This document shows, piece by piece, positions 52,601-59,815 of a DNA stretch of 64,000 bases. Every line of letters begins with the position of its first letter. Position 1 is the first letter of the stretch. The position numbers and the translations under genes were made by a program. Below the pieces are notes generated by a model. That model worked only from the letters and a program-made list of their open reading frames with translations. It had not been told where the DNA came from and did no database searches. Source of the stretch: Blattamonas nauphoetae (taxonomy: Eukaryota; Preaxostyla; Oxymonadida); the NCBI GenBank assembly GCA_033064195.1, contig JARBJD010000048.1:124001-188000 (forward strand), in the 5' to 3' direction.

Positions 52601-55600
52601 TTCATCCTCCTCTTTCTCTTCATCCTCCTCTTTCTCTTCATCCTCCTCTTTCTCTTCATCCTCCTCTTTCTCTTCATCCTCCTCTTTCTCTTCATCCTCC
52701 TCTTTCTCTTCATCCTCCTCTTTCTCTTCATCCTCCTCTTTCTCTTCATCCTTCACTTTGTTCTCATCTTCTGTGATTTGAAGGGGACCGGCTGCGCGTG
52801 TGGATCCATCAGCTGATGATTTCCAGAAGAGGTCGTACAAGGGTTTCCACTGAAAGGGAAAAGTGAGGTAGGGATCAGTCAGTTTGTTCACTGAAGAAAG
52901 CGTTGTCGTCCATGGATCCAATTCTGTCGAGAATGTCGGATAGTGTCCAATATCCGCGAGGAGGGTGTCTGTGATGTTTCGTGTTGTTATCGTGGAGTGT
53001 GGTTCATCCGGTGTCGTCAAGAGTGGAAGATCGCGATGGCGGAGAATGCTCGACATGTGTTTCAGAGTGTTCTTTTCGAACTTCAGGTATGACGAAACCA
53101 TGTGGAAGCCCAGAATCCCAATAATCTGTGAAGGAAATTTAAAATCCTTCTGCGTTGTTGCATAATTGTACATCGCCACGATCTCTTCTGACGGCTCCAA
53201 ATGACACATCGCTTGGAACAGCAATTGTTGGAACAGATCAATCCCTTTTGGCACCAGAGAGTGAGTTGTCGAGCTTGTCGCCTGAATCGGCATGAAGATC
53301 GTTTCATGTGTTGCTTCACTCCCTCTGGACACAATCAGTGCATCCAGTCCCTCCACATGTTGCCCTTCCAAGTCCTGAAGCTCTTCAGCATAGAAATCTG
53401 TTTCTCCTCGCTTCGTTGCAGAGAGTGTCCGTGGAAATGGCGAATCTTTCACACTTTTGTTCGTCACGTGAGGGAACCAGAGCTTTGGCATTTTAGAGAC
53501 AATCCTGGTTTTTGTTTCCAAGAACGGTGTGGTGTCACTGAAATGTCCATCTTCACCCTTTTGGATGAGTTCTTGATGAAATGATGTGGACACTGTGCCG
53601 AATTTGACAGGCGTTGGACAATCCAGAAGGAACGAGATGCAAACAAGAGGTTCTTCCACAAATTTGGGCAGTGAACTGATGCGTTTGGCTTCTTGGGCCC
53701 TGCAGAATCTTTCGTAGTCCTCTTGAGTCATCAGTTTTGCGATTGCAGATACCACTTCCGATTGCATGATTTGCTCCACGAATGGCGACACAGCAACGAA
53801 AGAGATTTGTGACTTCATCCTTTCGATCGCAGCTTGGGTTTTCTTAAAAATCAAAGAAAACACTGATTTAGCGAGAGTGGGACGGGTTTCCTCTTTCTTG
53901 TAATCTGGGATAGCCGGAACCAACGAAGTGATATCATCCCAAGCGGCATCCAGAAAGCATTCGAAGAAGATCCGATCAGTATTGAAGCCCATGATTCGGC
54001 TGTGGTTAGAGTCGGCAACGTCTGCCAAATCTTTGGCTTTTTCACTTTTCAGAACTCCATCCCACAAGAACGACAATCCTCTGTTCGTCCGAGTGTCCGT
54101 CGATGTCAGCCAACGAGGCGAAGGCCCGAATACCGATGCACGAGCCACGTTTAGAGAACTGACAGTCATCTCGGGTCCAGATGAAAGAGATGTGGGAGCC
54201 TCCTTCTGAGAACTTGTGGCCTTCTCAGTTTCAGATTTTTTGGGCGCTGCTCCTTCCGCTGCTTTGAACAGCAGTTCTGTCGATGCCCACAGCAGAAGAT
54301 AAACACCAAACTGTTTGTTCAAGAACTTCTGGAACGGTTGATGATCATTGACCAATGGGTTATGTTTGCCAAGGATGTCGGAAGGGATCTGGTCATAATC
54401 ACTTCCTGCCAAAGTATTGAGGTCAATCGCTTTGGGCAGATACTCTGATTCTATCATTTGTTGCTGTGTGTAAGTCCCACTTTCCAAGGCAGCTTCTTCG
54501 TTTCTCAGTCTCTCATCAAACACTTTCCGCTTCAGTCCGAAATTCCGTTGCGAGAGCAGACTAGTCATGTTCATGAAGTCAACAAACGAGCGATGAACAA
54601 CATCTCCAGGATTATCGTTCTGTAGGAATTCAGTGAAGAACTGGTTCACATATCCTGAATTGAAGAAAGGAAGACGTTGATCCATTTCGAGGAACCAGAG
54701 CAGATTTCGAGCGAAGAGAGCAATCGACATTCGTTCCAGGCGATTCTGAGATGTGGATCTGATTTGGAGTGTTCGAGGGAGTTCAAGTTTTGTCAGAGAC
54801 TCCACATCAAAGACAGGCTTTGTCTTTTCAAGGTCCTCCTCGTCATGTGATTCAACGTTCTTTTCATCATGTGCCTTACAGCCCTTTCGGTCGGGTGGTT
54901 GACCATCCTTTGCACCGAAATGTTTTGAGATGATGTCCAAATCATTCACATAATCAGTATCCTTCGCATCGACAGAGCGGGTGTCATCAACGCGAACAGC
55001 TGGTCCAATTTTCAGGTTCTCCATCTTCTTCACAAGACCAGGACGAGGTTGTCCGTATTCAGCCACACTCTCCAGATGGGTCATGTGTGCTTCGTAGACA
55101 GCTTTCAACAGCTCCCCAAGTCTTTTGCACTCTGTCATGATATGTATTCGGGGCATTCCGGTGTCGATCAGGAACAAAACCGTGTTCATAACCGAGCGAA
55201 CAATCGCCAGCCATTTTGGATTGTCAACTGGTTTTTTTGGGTCTGCCGGATCCAGATCATCGAAGAACTTGTCGATGACTTTTTTCAAATTGGTCAGAAT
55301 CGACGATGTCACTTCCCAAATCGCTCGTTGAGTGTGGTTGGGTTTCATCAGGTTAAGGAGTTTCTTCGTTGCCTTTGCGACCCATTCACTCAATTCAGTG
55401 TCCCTCAAATTTCGGTTAAACACTTGTTTTCGCTCGAGAGCTAAAGCTTTTTCAGAAGTGTATTCCACTCGTTCGGACAGACCCTTCAGGATCGAGTGAG
55501 GAGTCACAAGAATATTCATGTCTTGAGCAATGAAGAAGAAGGCATCCATCAGAAGCACAAACGACTTTCGATTGTGAAGAACTTCGATCTCGTTCCTCAC

Positions 55601-58504
55601 ACATTCGAGTCTCGTCTTCACTTCCTCGTGTTTGGGATCCACAATCGTTGTCAGAAGATCACACGCGATCAGTGCCATCTTTCTGTCGGAAAAATCCGGA
55701 TCGGATTCATCTGAGCTTGGAGGGGTTGTGATGCTGGGCGAATCAAGGAGACACTGAACCAGAGAATCCACAATCAAGCCTAATCCGTCTTCAGGGTTCT
55801 CCCCACTTGATTCGGCATGAAGACGCATGAGGTTGTTTCGGAGAGTAACATCCGTGTTCAGTGTCGTCTTCGCTGGGAGGACGAAGAGGGACTGCAGAAG
55901 GTGTTTGTGCGAATTGTAAAGAGGAGGAGTGATGATCAGGTCAATCAAAGTGTCGAACAGGCATGTTCTCTTTCTTTTGTCATCCATTCCTTCAAGTTTA
56001 GAGATCTCCTCCACTTCATCTCGCACATTCAGGTGATTCGCGACCTCAAAGATGTCTGGTTCGTCGAAGTGTTTCTTCAGCGTCGCAAGTTGTGGAGTGA
56101 GCGAGTCTGTCGAGATCCTTTGATCAGTCAGTGCCGTGTTCTTGATCGTGTCAGACAATGACTCAATGTCGGATCGGACAACCAGCGGCGGCGATGTGTA
56201 CGACTTCGCAAGGTGGAGAAGGGCTTCTGTTTTCTGTTTTGCTGTTTTCTGTTTCGGACGAGAGACATCCTCTCCTGCGTTCGTCTGTTCCTGGGCAGTC
56301 TCGCTTTCGGAATCTCGTTCGGTCAATTCAGACAGCACGAGCACGCGAATCAATGCTTTGATCGATGATGCTTGAGCTTTGACTCTCTCGGAGTCGGAAT
56401 CGAGTTGGTTCATCAACCAGTCGATGATCGCGAGGACGTGTTCTTGGTCAGTCTGATGATCCCGATACTCGACGATTTTCTGATATAAGCTTGTGTAGAA
56501 CGGGGCGAGATCTGTCTGATCCCCAAGATACCAGGCGATGATGGTTCCAACCGATTCTGGTGTGTCTTTTAGTTGTGAAATGCGTTGGGTGGTTTCATTT
56601 CCATCTGACGTTTGTTCGATGGTTTTGATGCCATCTGTCAGCTTTTCGATGACAGATGTCCAAGTTGGGGGTTTGTTTTTGGTTTTTTTTTTGTCGTCCT
56701 TTGCTGATTTAGCTGGTCCTTTGTTTTTGGATTTGTTTTGGTCGTCCTCTGCTGATTGAGCTGGCGCTTTGAGTTTGGTAATCAAATCGTTCAAGAAGGA
56801 CCTCATGCAGACTTGGAATGGACTGGTTTCCATCTCACCCAAAAGGTGCGTCACAAAGTCATTCACAAATGCTTTCAATCTCTTCGACGAACCATCTTCC
56901 TTTTTCACAAGAGCAGTGAGCAGCTTTTTCACAGCTGCTTCCTTTGCTGCTGGGGCTTCATTCATTGATGGTTCGGGCAGTTGTCTTGCTCTCTGTATCT
57001 TCTCTCTCTCGATGTTAAAAAGCTGCTGTAGTTCTTCTTTTCGAAGTTCCATGTCCTCAGGGGAAAGCAGGGAGGATGGCACAGTGGGAGTGCACCCCAC
57101 CATCACAGCTGCATCCTCCGCCAGCGAAAACGTGGGCAGACGAAAGACGTGACAAATTTGGCCTTGTTTAAGCTTCGGACGCCTCAGGATGTTCTGACTT
57201 GAAGGGGAGGATGTGTTCTGACCTGAAGGGGAGGATGTGTTCTGACTTGAAGGGGCAGGTCGGGGCTCATCAGAAGGGTCACGTGTATCCATATCTGGAG
57301 CGGCAAGCGAATCTGGACCTGGAGGGGGAGTTCCTTTCTGACTTGCAGGGGAGGATGATTTCGAACTTGCAGGGGAGGATGATTTCGAACTTGCAGGGGT
57401 GGGTGGTTCCCGATTGAGAATGGGGAGTCGGTTCTGATCTGGAGAGGTGAAGATGATGTAGAGATGGTTTGGTTTGAGGGCACCGGGAGGGAGGCTGTCA
57501 TCGTGGATGTGGATGAAGAGTGACTCGTCGATGTTATCTTCAGGTTTGTATGCAGAAAATGTGAATTGTACACTGCTGCTAATCTTGTGTCCGAAATCTT
57601 GCGGGTCACCTCCCTTGATGCCTTTGAGATAGTGGAAGTTGAGGGAACGATCAGATAATGAGCTCATCAGAATCAGCATCAGCGACGTTTTTCCGATTCC
57701 TTGGTCACCAGTAATATAGAAGATGCCACCGGGATGCGTGGGGCATTGGTTGGTGGCGAAGTATCGGTCGATGAACTTCAACACAGGATGGAGGATGATG
57801 TTGTAGGAGGGACGGAAGATCAGCGGAGCTGAGAGGATAAATTTCTCATTTTTGAGCCAACTCTTTGAAAACAGGATATGGCCATCTTTGAGCAACAAGA
57901 AATCTTTGATATGGTCACTAAGACGAGTCTTCCAGCCTGGGGAGTATTGTTGTAAGGCTTTTCCGATCATAGTGATGGTTTGAGATTGAGCCGCGATGAT
58001 GTCTTCATTGGCTTTTTGGCGCTGTTCTTGTTTTTCTTCCTCATTCTTCCTCGCTTCTTCTTCTTTCTTCCTCGCTTCTTCTTCTTCTTTCTTCCTCGCT
58101 TCTTCTTCTTTCTTCCTCGCTTCTTCTTCTTCTTTCTTCCTCGCTTCTTCTTCTTTCTTCCTCGCTTCTTCTTCTTTCTTCCTCGCTTCTTCTTCTTTCT
58201 TCCTCGCTTCTTCTTCTTTCTTCCTCGCTTCTTCCTCTTGAAACTGTGCAATTGTCTGTTGGGCTTGTTGATTTGAGTGCTGTAAAACCGGTATTATTAT
58301 CTGATACTCCTTTGCACCTTTATTTCGTACTGGTTGGCAGATTTGGTTCCACTGCGTTTGGGCTTCAACGACCTCTTCATCTTTCTCCCTTTGTCCGTGT
58401 TTAAATGCGTCGAGAATCGGCATGAGTTGGACAAGTTTATCCAGATGGGGTTTGATGCGTTCTTCAACTTCTTTGTCACTGAGAGGGGGAGTGGCTTGGT
58501 CCAT
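49673..58504 (-). CDS. Giant P-loop NTPase, array copy D (2,943 aa, intact)
   Basis: The longest copy, one open frame from MDQATPPLSDKEVEERIKPH to TAA. Residues about 90-160 are a pure KKEEEAR coiled coil. The P-loop FYITGDQGIGKTS is at residue 266 (DNA 57709 downward), followed by LFIHIHDDSLPPG and LYIIFTSPDQNRL. A roughly 80-residue Ser/Pro insert follows (SKSSSPAS and SSQNTSSPSGQN units) before CHVFRLPTFSLAED. Two more copy-specific inserts occur: a Lys/Asp tract in place of part of the first helical block (KSAKDDKKKTKNK), and 13 or so DEEKEE units. Late conserved motifs are all present. Near the end, AKSQLKAPARAAKSQ-type units lie at the same site as the repeats of A and E. The C-terminal 100 residues diverge from the other copies. 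Confidence 0.85.
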   Translation of the reverse strand: MDQATPPLSDKEVEERIKPHLDKLVQLMPILDAFKHGQREKDEEVVEAQTQWNQICQPVRNKGAKEYQIIIPVLQHSNQQAQQTIAQFQEEEARKKEEEARKKEEEARKKEEEARKKEEEARKKEEEEARKKEEEARKKEEEEARKKEEEARKNEEEKQEQRQKANEDIIAAQSQTITMIGKALQQYSPGWKTRLSDHIKDFLLLKDGHILFSKSWLKNEKFILSAPLIFRPSYNIILHPVLKFIDRYFATNQCPTHPGGIFYITGDQGIGKTSLMLILMSSLSDRSLNFHYLKGIKGGDPQDFGHKISSSVQFTFSAYKPEDNIDESLFIHIHDDSLPPGALKPNHLYIIFTSPDQNRLPILNREPPTPASSKSSSPASSKSSSPASQKGTPPPGPDSLAAPDMDTRDPSDEPRPAPSSQNTSSPSGQNTSSPSSQNILRRPKLKQGQICHVFRLPTFSLAEDAAVMVGCTPTVPSSLLSPEDMELRKEELQQLFNIEREKIQRARQLPEPSMNEAPAAKEAAVKKLLTALVKKEDGSSKRLKAFVNDFVTHLLGEMETSPFQVCMRSFLNDLITKLKAPAQSAEDDQNKSKNKGPAKSAKDDKKKTKNKPPTWTSVIEKLTDGIKTIEQTSDGNETTQRISQLKDTPESVGTIIAWYLGDQTDLAPFYTSLYQKIVEYRDHQTDQEHVLAIIDWLMNQLDSDSERVKAQASSIKALIRVLVLSELTERDSESETAQEQTNAGEDVSRPKQKTAKQKTEALLHLAKSYTSPPLVVRSDIESLSDTIKNTALTDQRISTDSLTPQLATLKKHFDEPDIFEVANHLNVRDEVEEISKLEGMDDKRKRTCLFDTLIDLIITPPLYNSHKHLLQSLFVLPAKTTLNTDVTLRNNLMRLHAESSGENPEDGLGLIVDSLVQCLLDSPSITTPPSSDESDPDFSDRKMALIACDLLTTIVDPKHEEVKTRLECVRNEIEVLHNRKSFVLLMDAFFFIAQDMNILVTPHSILKGLSERVEYTSEKALALERKQVFNRNLRDTELSEWVAKATKKLLNLMKPNHTQRAIWEVTSSILTNLKKVIDKFFDDLDPADPKKPVDNPKWLAIVRSVMNTVLFLIDTGMPRIHIMTECKRLGELLKAVYEAHMTHLESVAEYGQPRPGLVKKMENLKIGPAVRVDDTRSVDAKDTDYVNDLDIISKHFGAKDGQPPDRKGCKAHDEKNVESHDEEDLEKTKPVFDVESLTKLELPRTLQIRSTSQNRLERMSIALFARNLLWFLEMDQRLPFFNSGYVNQFFTEFLQNDNPGDVVHRSFVDFMNMTSLLSQRNFGLKRKVFDERLRNEEAALESGTYTQQQMIESEYLPKAIDLNTLAGSDYDQIPSDILGKHNPLVNDHQPFQKFLNKQFGVYLLLWASTELLFKAAEGAAPKKSETEKATSSQKEAPTSLSSGPEMTVSSLNVARASVFGPSPRWLTSTDTRTNRGLSFLWDGVLKSEKAKDLADVADSNHSRIMGFNTDRIFFECFLDAAWDDITSLVPAIPDYKKEETRPTLAKSVFSLIFKKTQAAIERMKSQISFVAVSPFVEQIMQSEVVSAIAKLMTQEDYERFCRAQEAKRISSLPKFVEEPLVCISFLLDCPTPVKFGTVSTSFHQELIQKGEDGHFSDTTPFLETKTRIVSKMPKLWFPHVTNKSVKDSPFPRTLSATKRGETDFYAEELQDLEGQHVEGLDALIVSRGSEATHETIFMPIQATSSTTHSLVPKGIDLFQQLLFQAMCHLEPSEEIVAMYNYATTQKDFKFPSQIIGILGFHMVSSYLKFEKNTLKHMSSILRHRDLPLLTTPDEPHSTITTRNITDTLLADIGHYPTFSTELDPWTTTLSSVNKLTDPYLTFPFQWKPLYDLFWKSSADGSTRAAGPLQITEDENKVKDEEKEEDEEKEEDEEKEEDEEKEEDEEKEEDEEKEEDEEKEEDEEKEEDEEKEEDEEKEEDEEKEEDEEKEEDEEKEEDDEKAKDDKKAKDWQDRMVRVTIQDLNRIGVSPADLGESEAERVNAFSSFVLFTAISCRRTEPLDSTSISTTSEDDAQFVKLAQSIVGPLDSVTLKCLLPSISDQRSTSIDSFRDKRLRCLDRLCRHPCVEARLYTVTRIMSNHAMKRIRPPAQGCLSVLQSEKDGGVFRVPARNNLSAILHCGTVLLDNVSPLPHIGATTTMRQGQPLLPSSLPPHQTAPQLSTPPPPPQIVSEPPRPTNDLNQTGEHLSSSQLAPTTSEPLPRSKTLRIPLHSFVLAKYGFSDLIPALCELTQDQVQKEVTDVTPAPLSRWHPRRVVVDPSLFPQRLSPVKSLSLFTSFIHRLFDNAFIPVTTSLSTEIADIPLDDGILLAEIQKIGEILHTATRNNNTDLQELLTEIRSILKSEQASTIFPLLPKILSSLEKSGLSSQKCKSIIAAVNTIREVRPQPTLLFVKSGSYFFTSPNAPCLDGVDTTTASRAFPIPFSTGYKETDLREEMKQVFEPLTRLLPDHFPTGRPSIRRVNNEGTQELRKTSSSTKEAENRARKVVNSAIRETGTTSKTPLFVFVVDEDLADHSSLPMSLRWSDGSVDCGMMRQRSLADVLWILFLTRISREVMALPLNTSINYAGFKNSVVLFHANTLIEVGDIVLIDPPNTDPDKIFSRTDQILLYQDTIFNLDYPDFVIKILNILISRVTDPDLDDNAKISSFGLKLLESAYPNVEDEALSLLLTRLFMICPAVKDEKSPSEDPGDQADSKSQTKTPTRSAKSQLKAPARAAKSQSKAPARAAKVPSEDPDDQADNKSRLDTLINHPSPKIRRVSLIRWFQILKNRIIDDAEKNIPIQQKFENYGYSSANITPNLLRAYSLLIEQEDPKDDLITKLFEAVEVLVKLTPKSMFFKVECRPQLTALKHEGIECSKAYATLSHLRSEYVSRVVGLINDVRYYL
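50100..50290 (-). repeat. Imperfect coding repeats in copy D (APARAAKSQ type)
   Basis: Ala/Lys/Ser/Pro units with flanking SEDPxDQAD motifs lie directly before RLDTLINHPSPKI, the same protein position as the repeats in A and E. Confidence 0.7.
52493..52752 (-). repeat. 18-bp coding microsatellite-like repeat in copy D (DEEKEE)n
   Basis: About 13 near-perfect 18-bp units encode an acidic helix placed between the ITED linker and KDWQDRMVRVTI. The other copies have 2-5 ordinary residues here. Confidence 0.9.
57190..57415 (-). repeat. Ser/Pro coding repeats inside the copy D NTPase core
   Basis: Units of the type SSQNTSSPSGQN and SKSSSPAS insert about 80 residues between FTSPDQNRLPIL and RPKLKQGQICHVF. 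Copy A has only KRLQRPTLDTGQ at this place. Confidence 0.75.
58038..58240 (-). repeat. 21/24-bp coding repeats (KKEEEAR)n of the copy D coiled coil
   Basis: Nine to ten units encode a single charged helix between the N-terminal segment and the conserved pre-NTPase region. Confidence 0.85.
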
Positions 58505-58540
58505 AGAACCTACTAATCTTGTAGATGACAGTGACTTGAA

Positions 58541-58559
58541 GCGAGATCAAGCCCATACT
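58541..58559 (-). promoter_or_regulatory. Conserved upstream box of copy D
   Basis: Coding strand AGTATGGGCTTGATCTCGC, 37-55 bp before the ATG, the same spacing as for copy C. Confidence 0.45.
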
Positions 58560-58798
58560 TCCTCCAGCCAATCGCAAGTCATTTCGAACATTCAAAAACC
58601 ATTCTGCAACCAAAAAATCCAATGAAGACGAACAATGCTAACGTTTTCACCCGTAGAAGCCCCGATTGAACCCCGTTTCTTCCTCGAACGACTCTCATCA
58701 AAGAACACTCTCCTGGACCTGTATGGAATCATATTTTTCTCATCGCAAATCACTTCTGCTTTCTCTCTTCTCCATCTGCCATTCTTGCGACTGATCTG

Positions 58799-59119
58799 TC
58801 ATGCATAATTGAAGCGAACTCCGATATTCTCGTTGGTCACAATCTCAGTTCCACAAGAACCACATCGGTCGTGGATTTCTGACTATCCACAGAGATGACT
58901 TGAAACTGAAGCGAACTCGTCAGGACACAGTGGCAGTTTGCAGAACATGCACAAATCGGCAAGACATGATTCCTGATCAAATTGCGCGATCATGAACCAA
59001 CGTTCAAGGCACACATCCTCGGCACTATTGCATATTCCACACAGAATGTTGATTTCAGCATTCTGCCTGACAACTGGTTCCGGATTGGACACTTCTGCTG
59101 CTCTGTCTCTTGCACTCAA
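58799..59119 (-). CDS. Zinc-finger-like last exons in spacer D (uncertain)
   Basis: Counterpart of the spacer C frame: INILCGICNSAEDVCLERWF, then CLADLCMFCKLPLCPDE, a 38-bp intron at 58879-58916, and IHDRCGSCGTEI to a TGA at 58799. One extra Cys here completes a CGIC pair that is RGIC in spacer C. No in-frame ATG is found upstream. Confidence 0.3.
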
Positions 59120-59289
59120 ATTGCATGTTTGAAACTGTTTGTTTCTCGTATTTCAAGTTAATTTAAAAGGATCCCTCACTCTCTTTCCCAGAGTCTGACC
59201 CAATCCATTCTTGGACTGGGAAGGTTCTCAACAAGACTCGATTCCTTGCGACTTTCCGATCCATCTGTCTCTTGTTTCTTTGATGTGTG

Positions 59290-59755
59290 ATGAATGTCAA
59301 ATGTTGCGTGAACTTGCCGAAATAGTGAAGAAACTTCTATCTGGAATGATGGAGCACCAAGGGACGTCATCACAACCAATCGCGCAAACCTCACAATCTG
59401 AACAGTCCCCCAACACCCACCATCCACCCCATCCCATCTTCCCTCCTTTCGCCACCTCTGCCTCGTGTCTCACGAAACGAACACTCTCGCAAATGGAGAT
59501 GAGGCCAACTTGATGCAATCGACGAACATCGAAAGGTCCAGTGATGGCTGCCACATTTGCGAATCAGATCCGTGACGAGAATGGAGGCGAGAACAGATGG
59601 CCGAAGAAGACCCACCGAAACAAGAACACTGGCGTCCTCCGTTTTGGTCTTTTCTGGTGATTATTGTGCCATTGAATGGTCTTTTCTTTCTGCATTTTGT
59701 GAAAAGTGTAGAAAATATTTGGATTAATCCCAATGAAGAAAGGTGTTACTGAGGT
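59290..59755 (+). CDS. Plus-strand Cys-rich spacer gene or relic (spacer D)
   Basis: Homologous to 31136-31597. It keeps a GT donor (GTGATGGC) and AACAG acceptor that would splice into a last exon ending FCEKCRKYLD. The same structure caveats apply. Confidence 0.25.
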
Positions 59756-59815
59756 GGATGTCATGACTTTAGATTTTGGACAAGTGAATGACGGAATTTG
59801 AGTGTTTGGTTTGGA

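Larger units (their letters stand above)
58505..59815. other. Array spacer, long type, between copies D and E
   Basis: Near-identical to 48397-49672, including about 460 bp without a difference. Its right end (GGTGTTACTGAGGTGGATG) marks a junction also seen at 31590 and 49640, after which the downstream sequence differs in each unit. Confidence 0.75.

Noticed and set aside
52275-52781. Plus-strand Ser/Phe-rich frame
   Set aside because: It is the complement of the DEEKEE repeat tract of copy D and has no independent support.
57980-58276. Plus-strand Phe/Leu/Pro-rich frames
   Set aside because: These are complements of the KKEEEAR repeats of copy D.
49195-59755. Alternative genetic code (UGA read as an amino acid)
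   Set aside because: The kinase gene ends naturally at TGA and the other genes end at TAA or TAG, so two isolated UGA codons in paralogues are not enough to argue for recoding.
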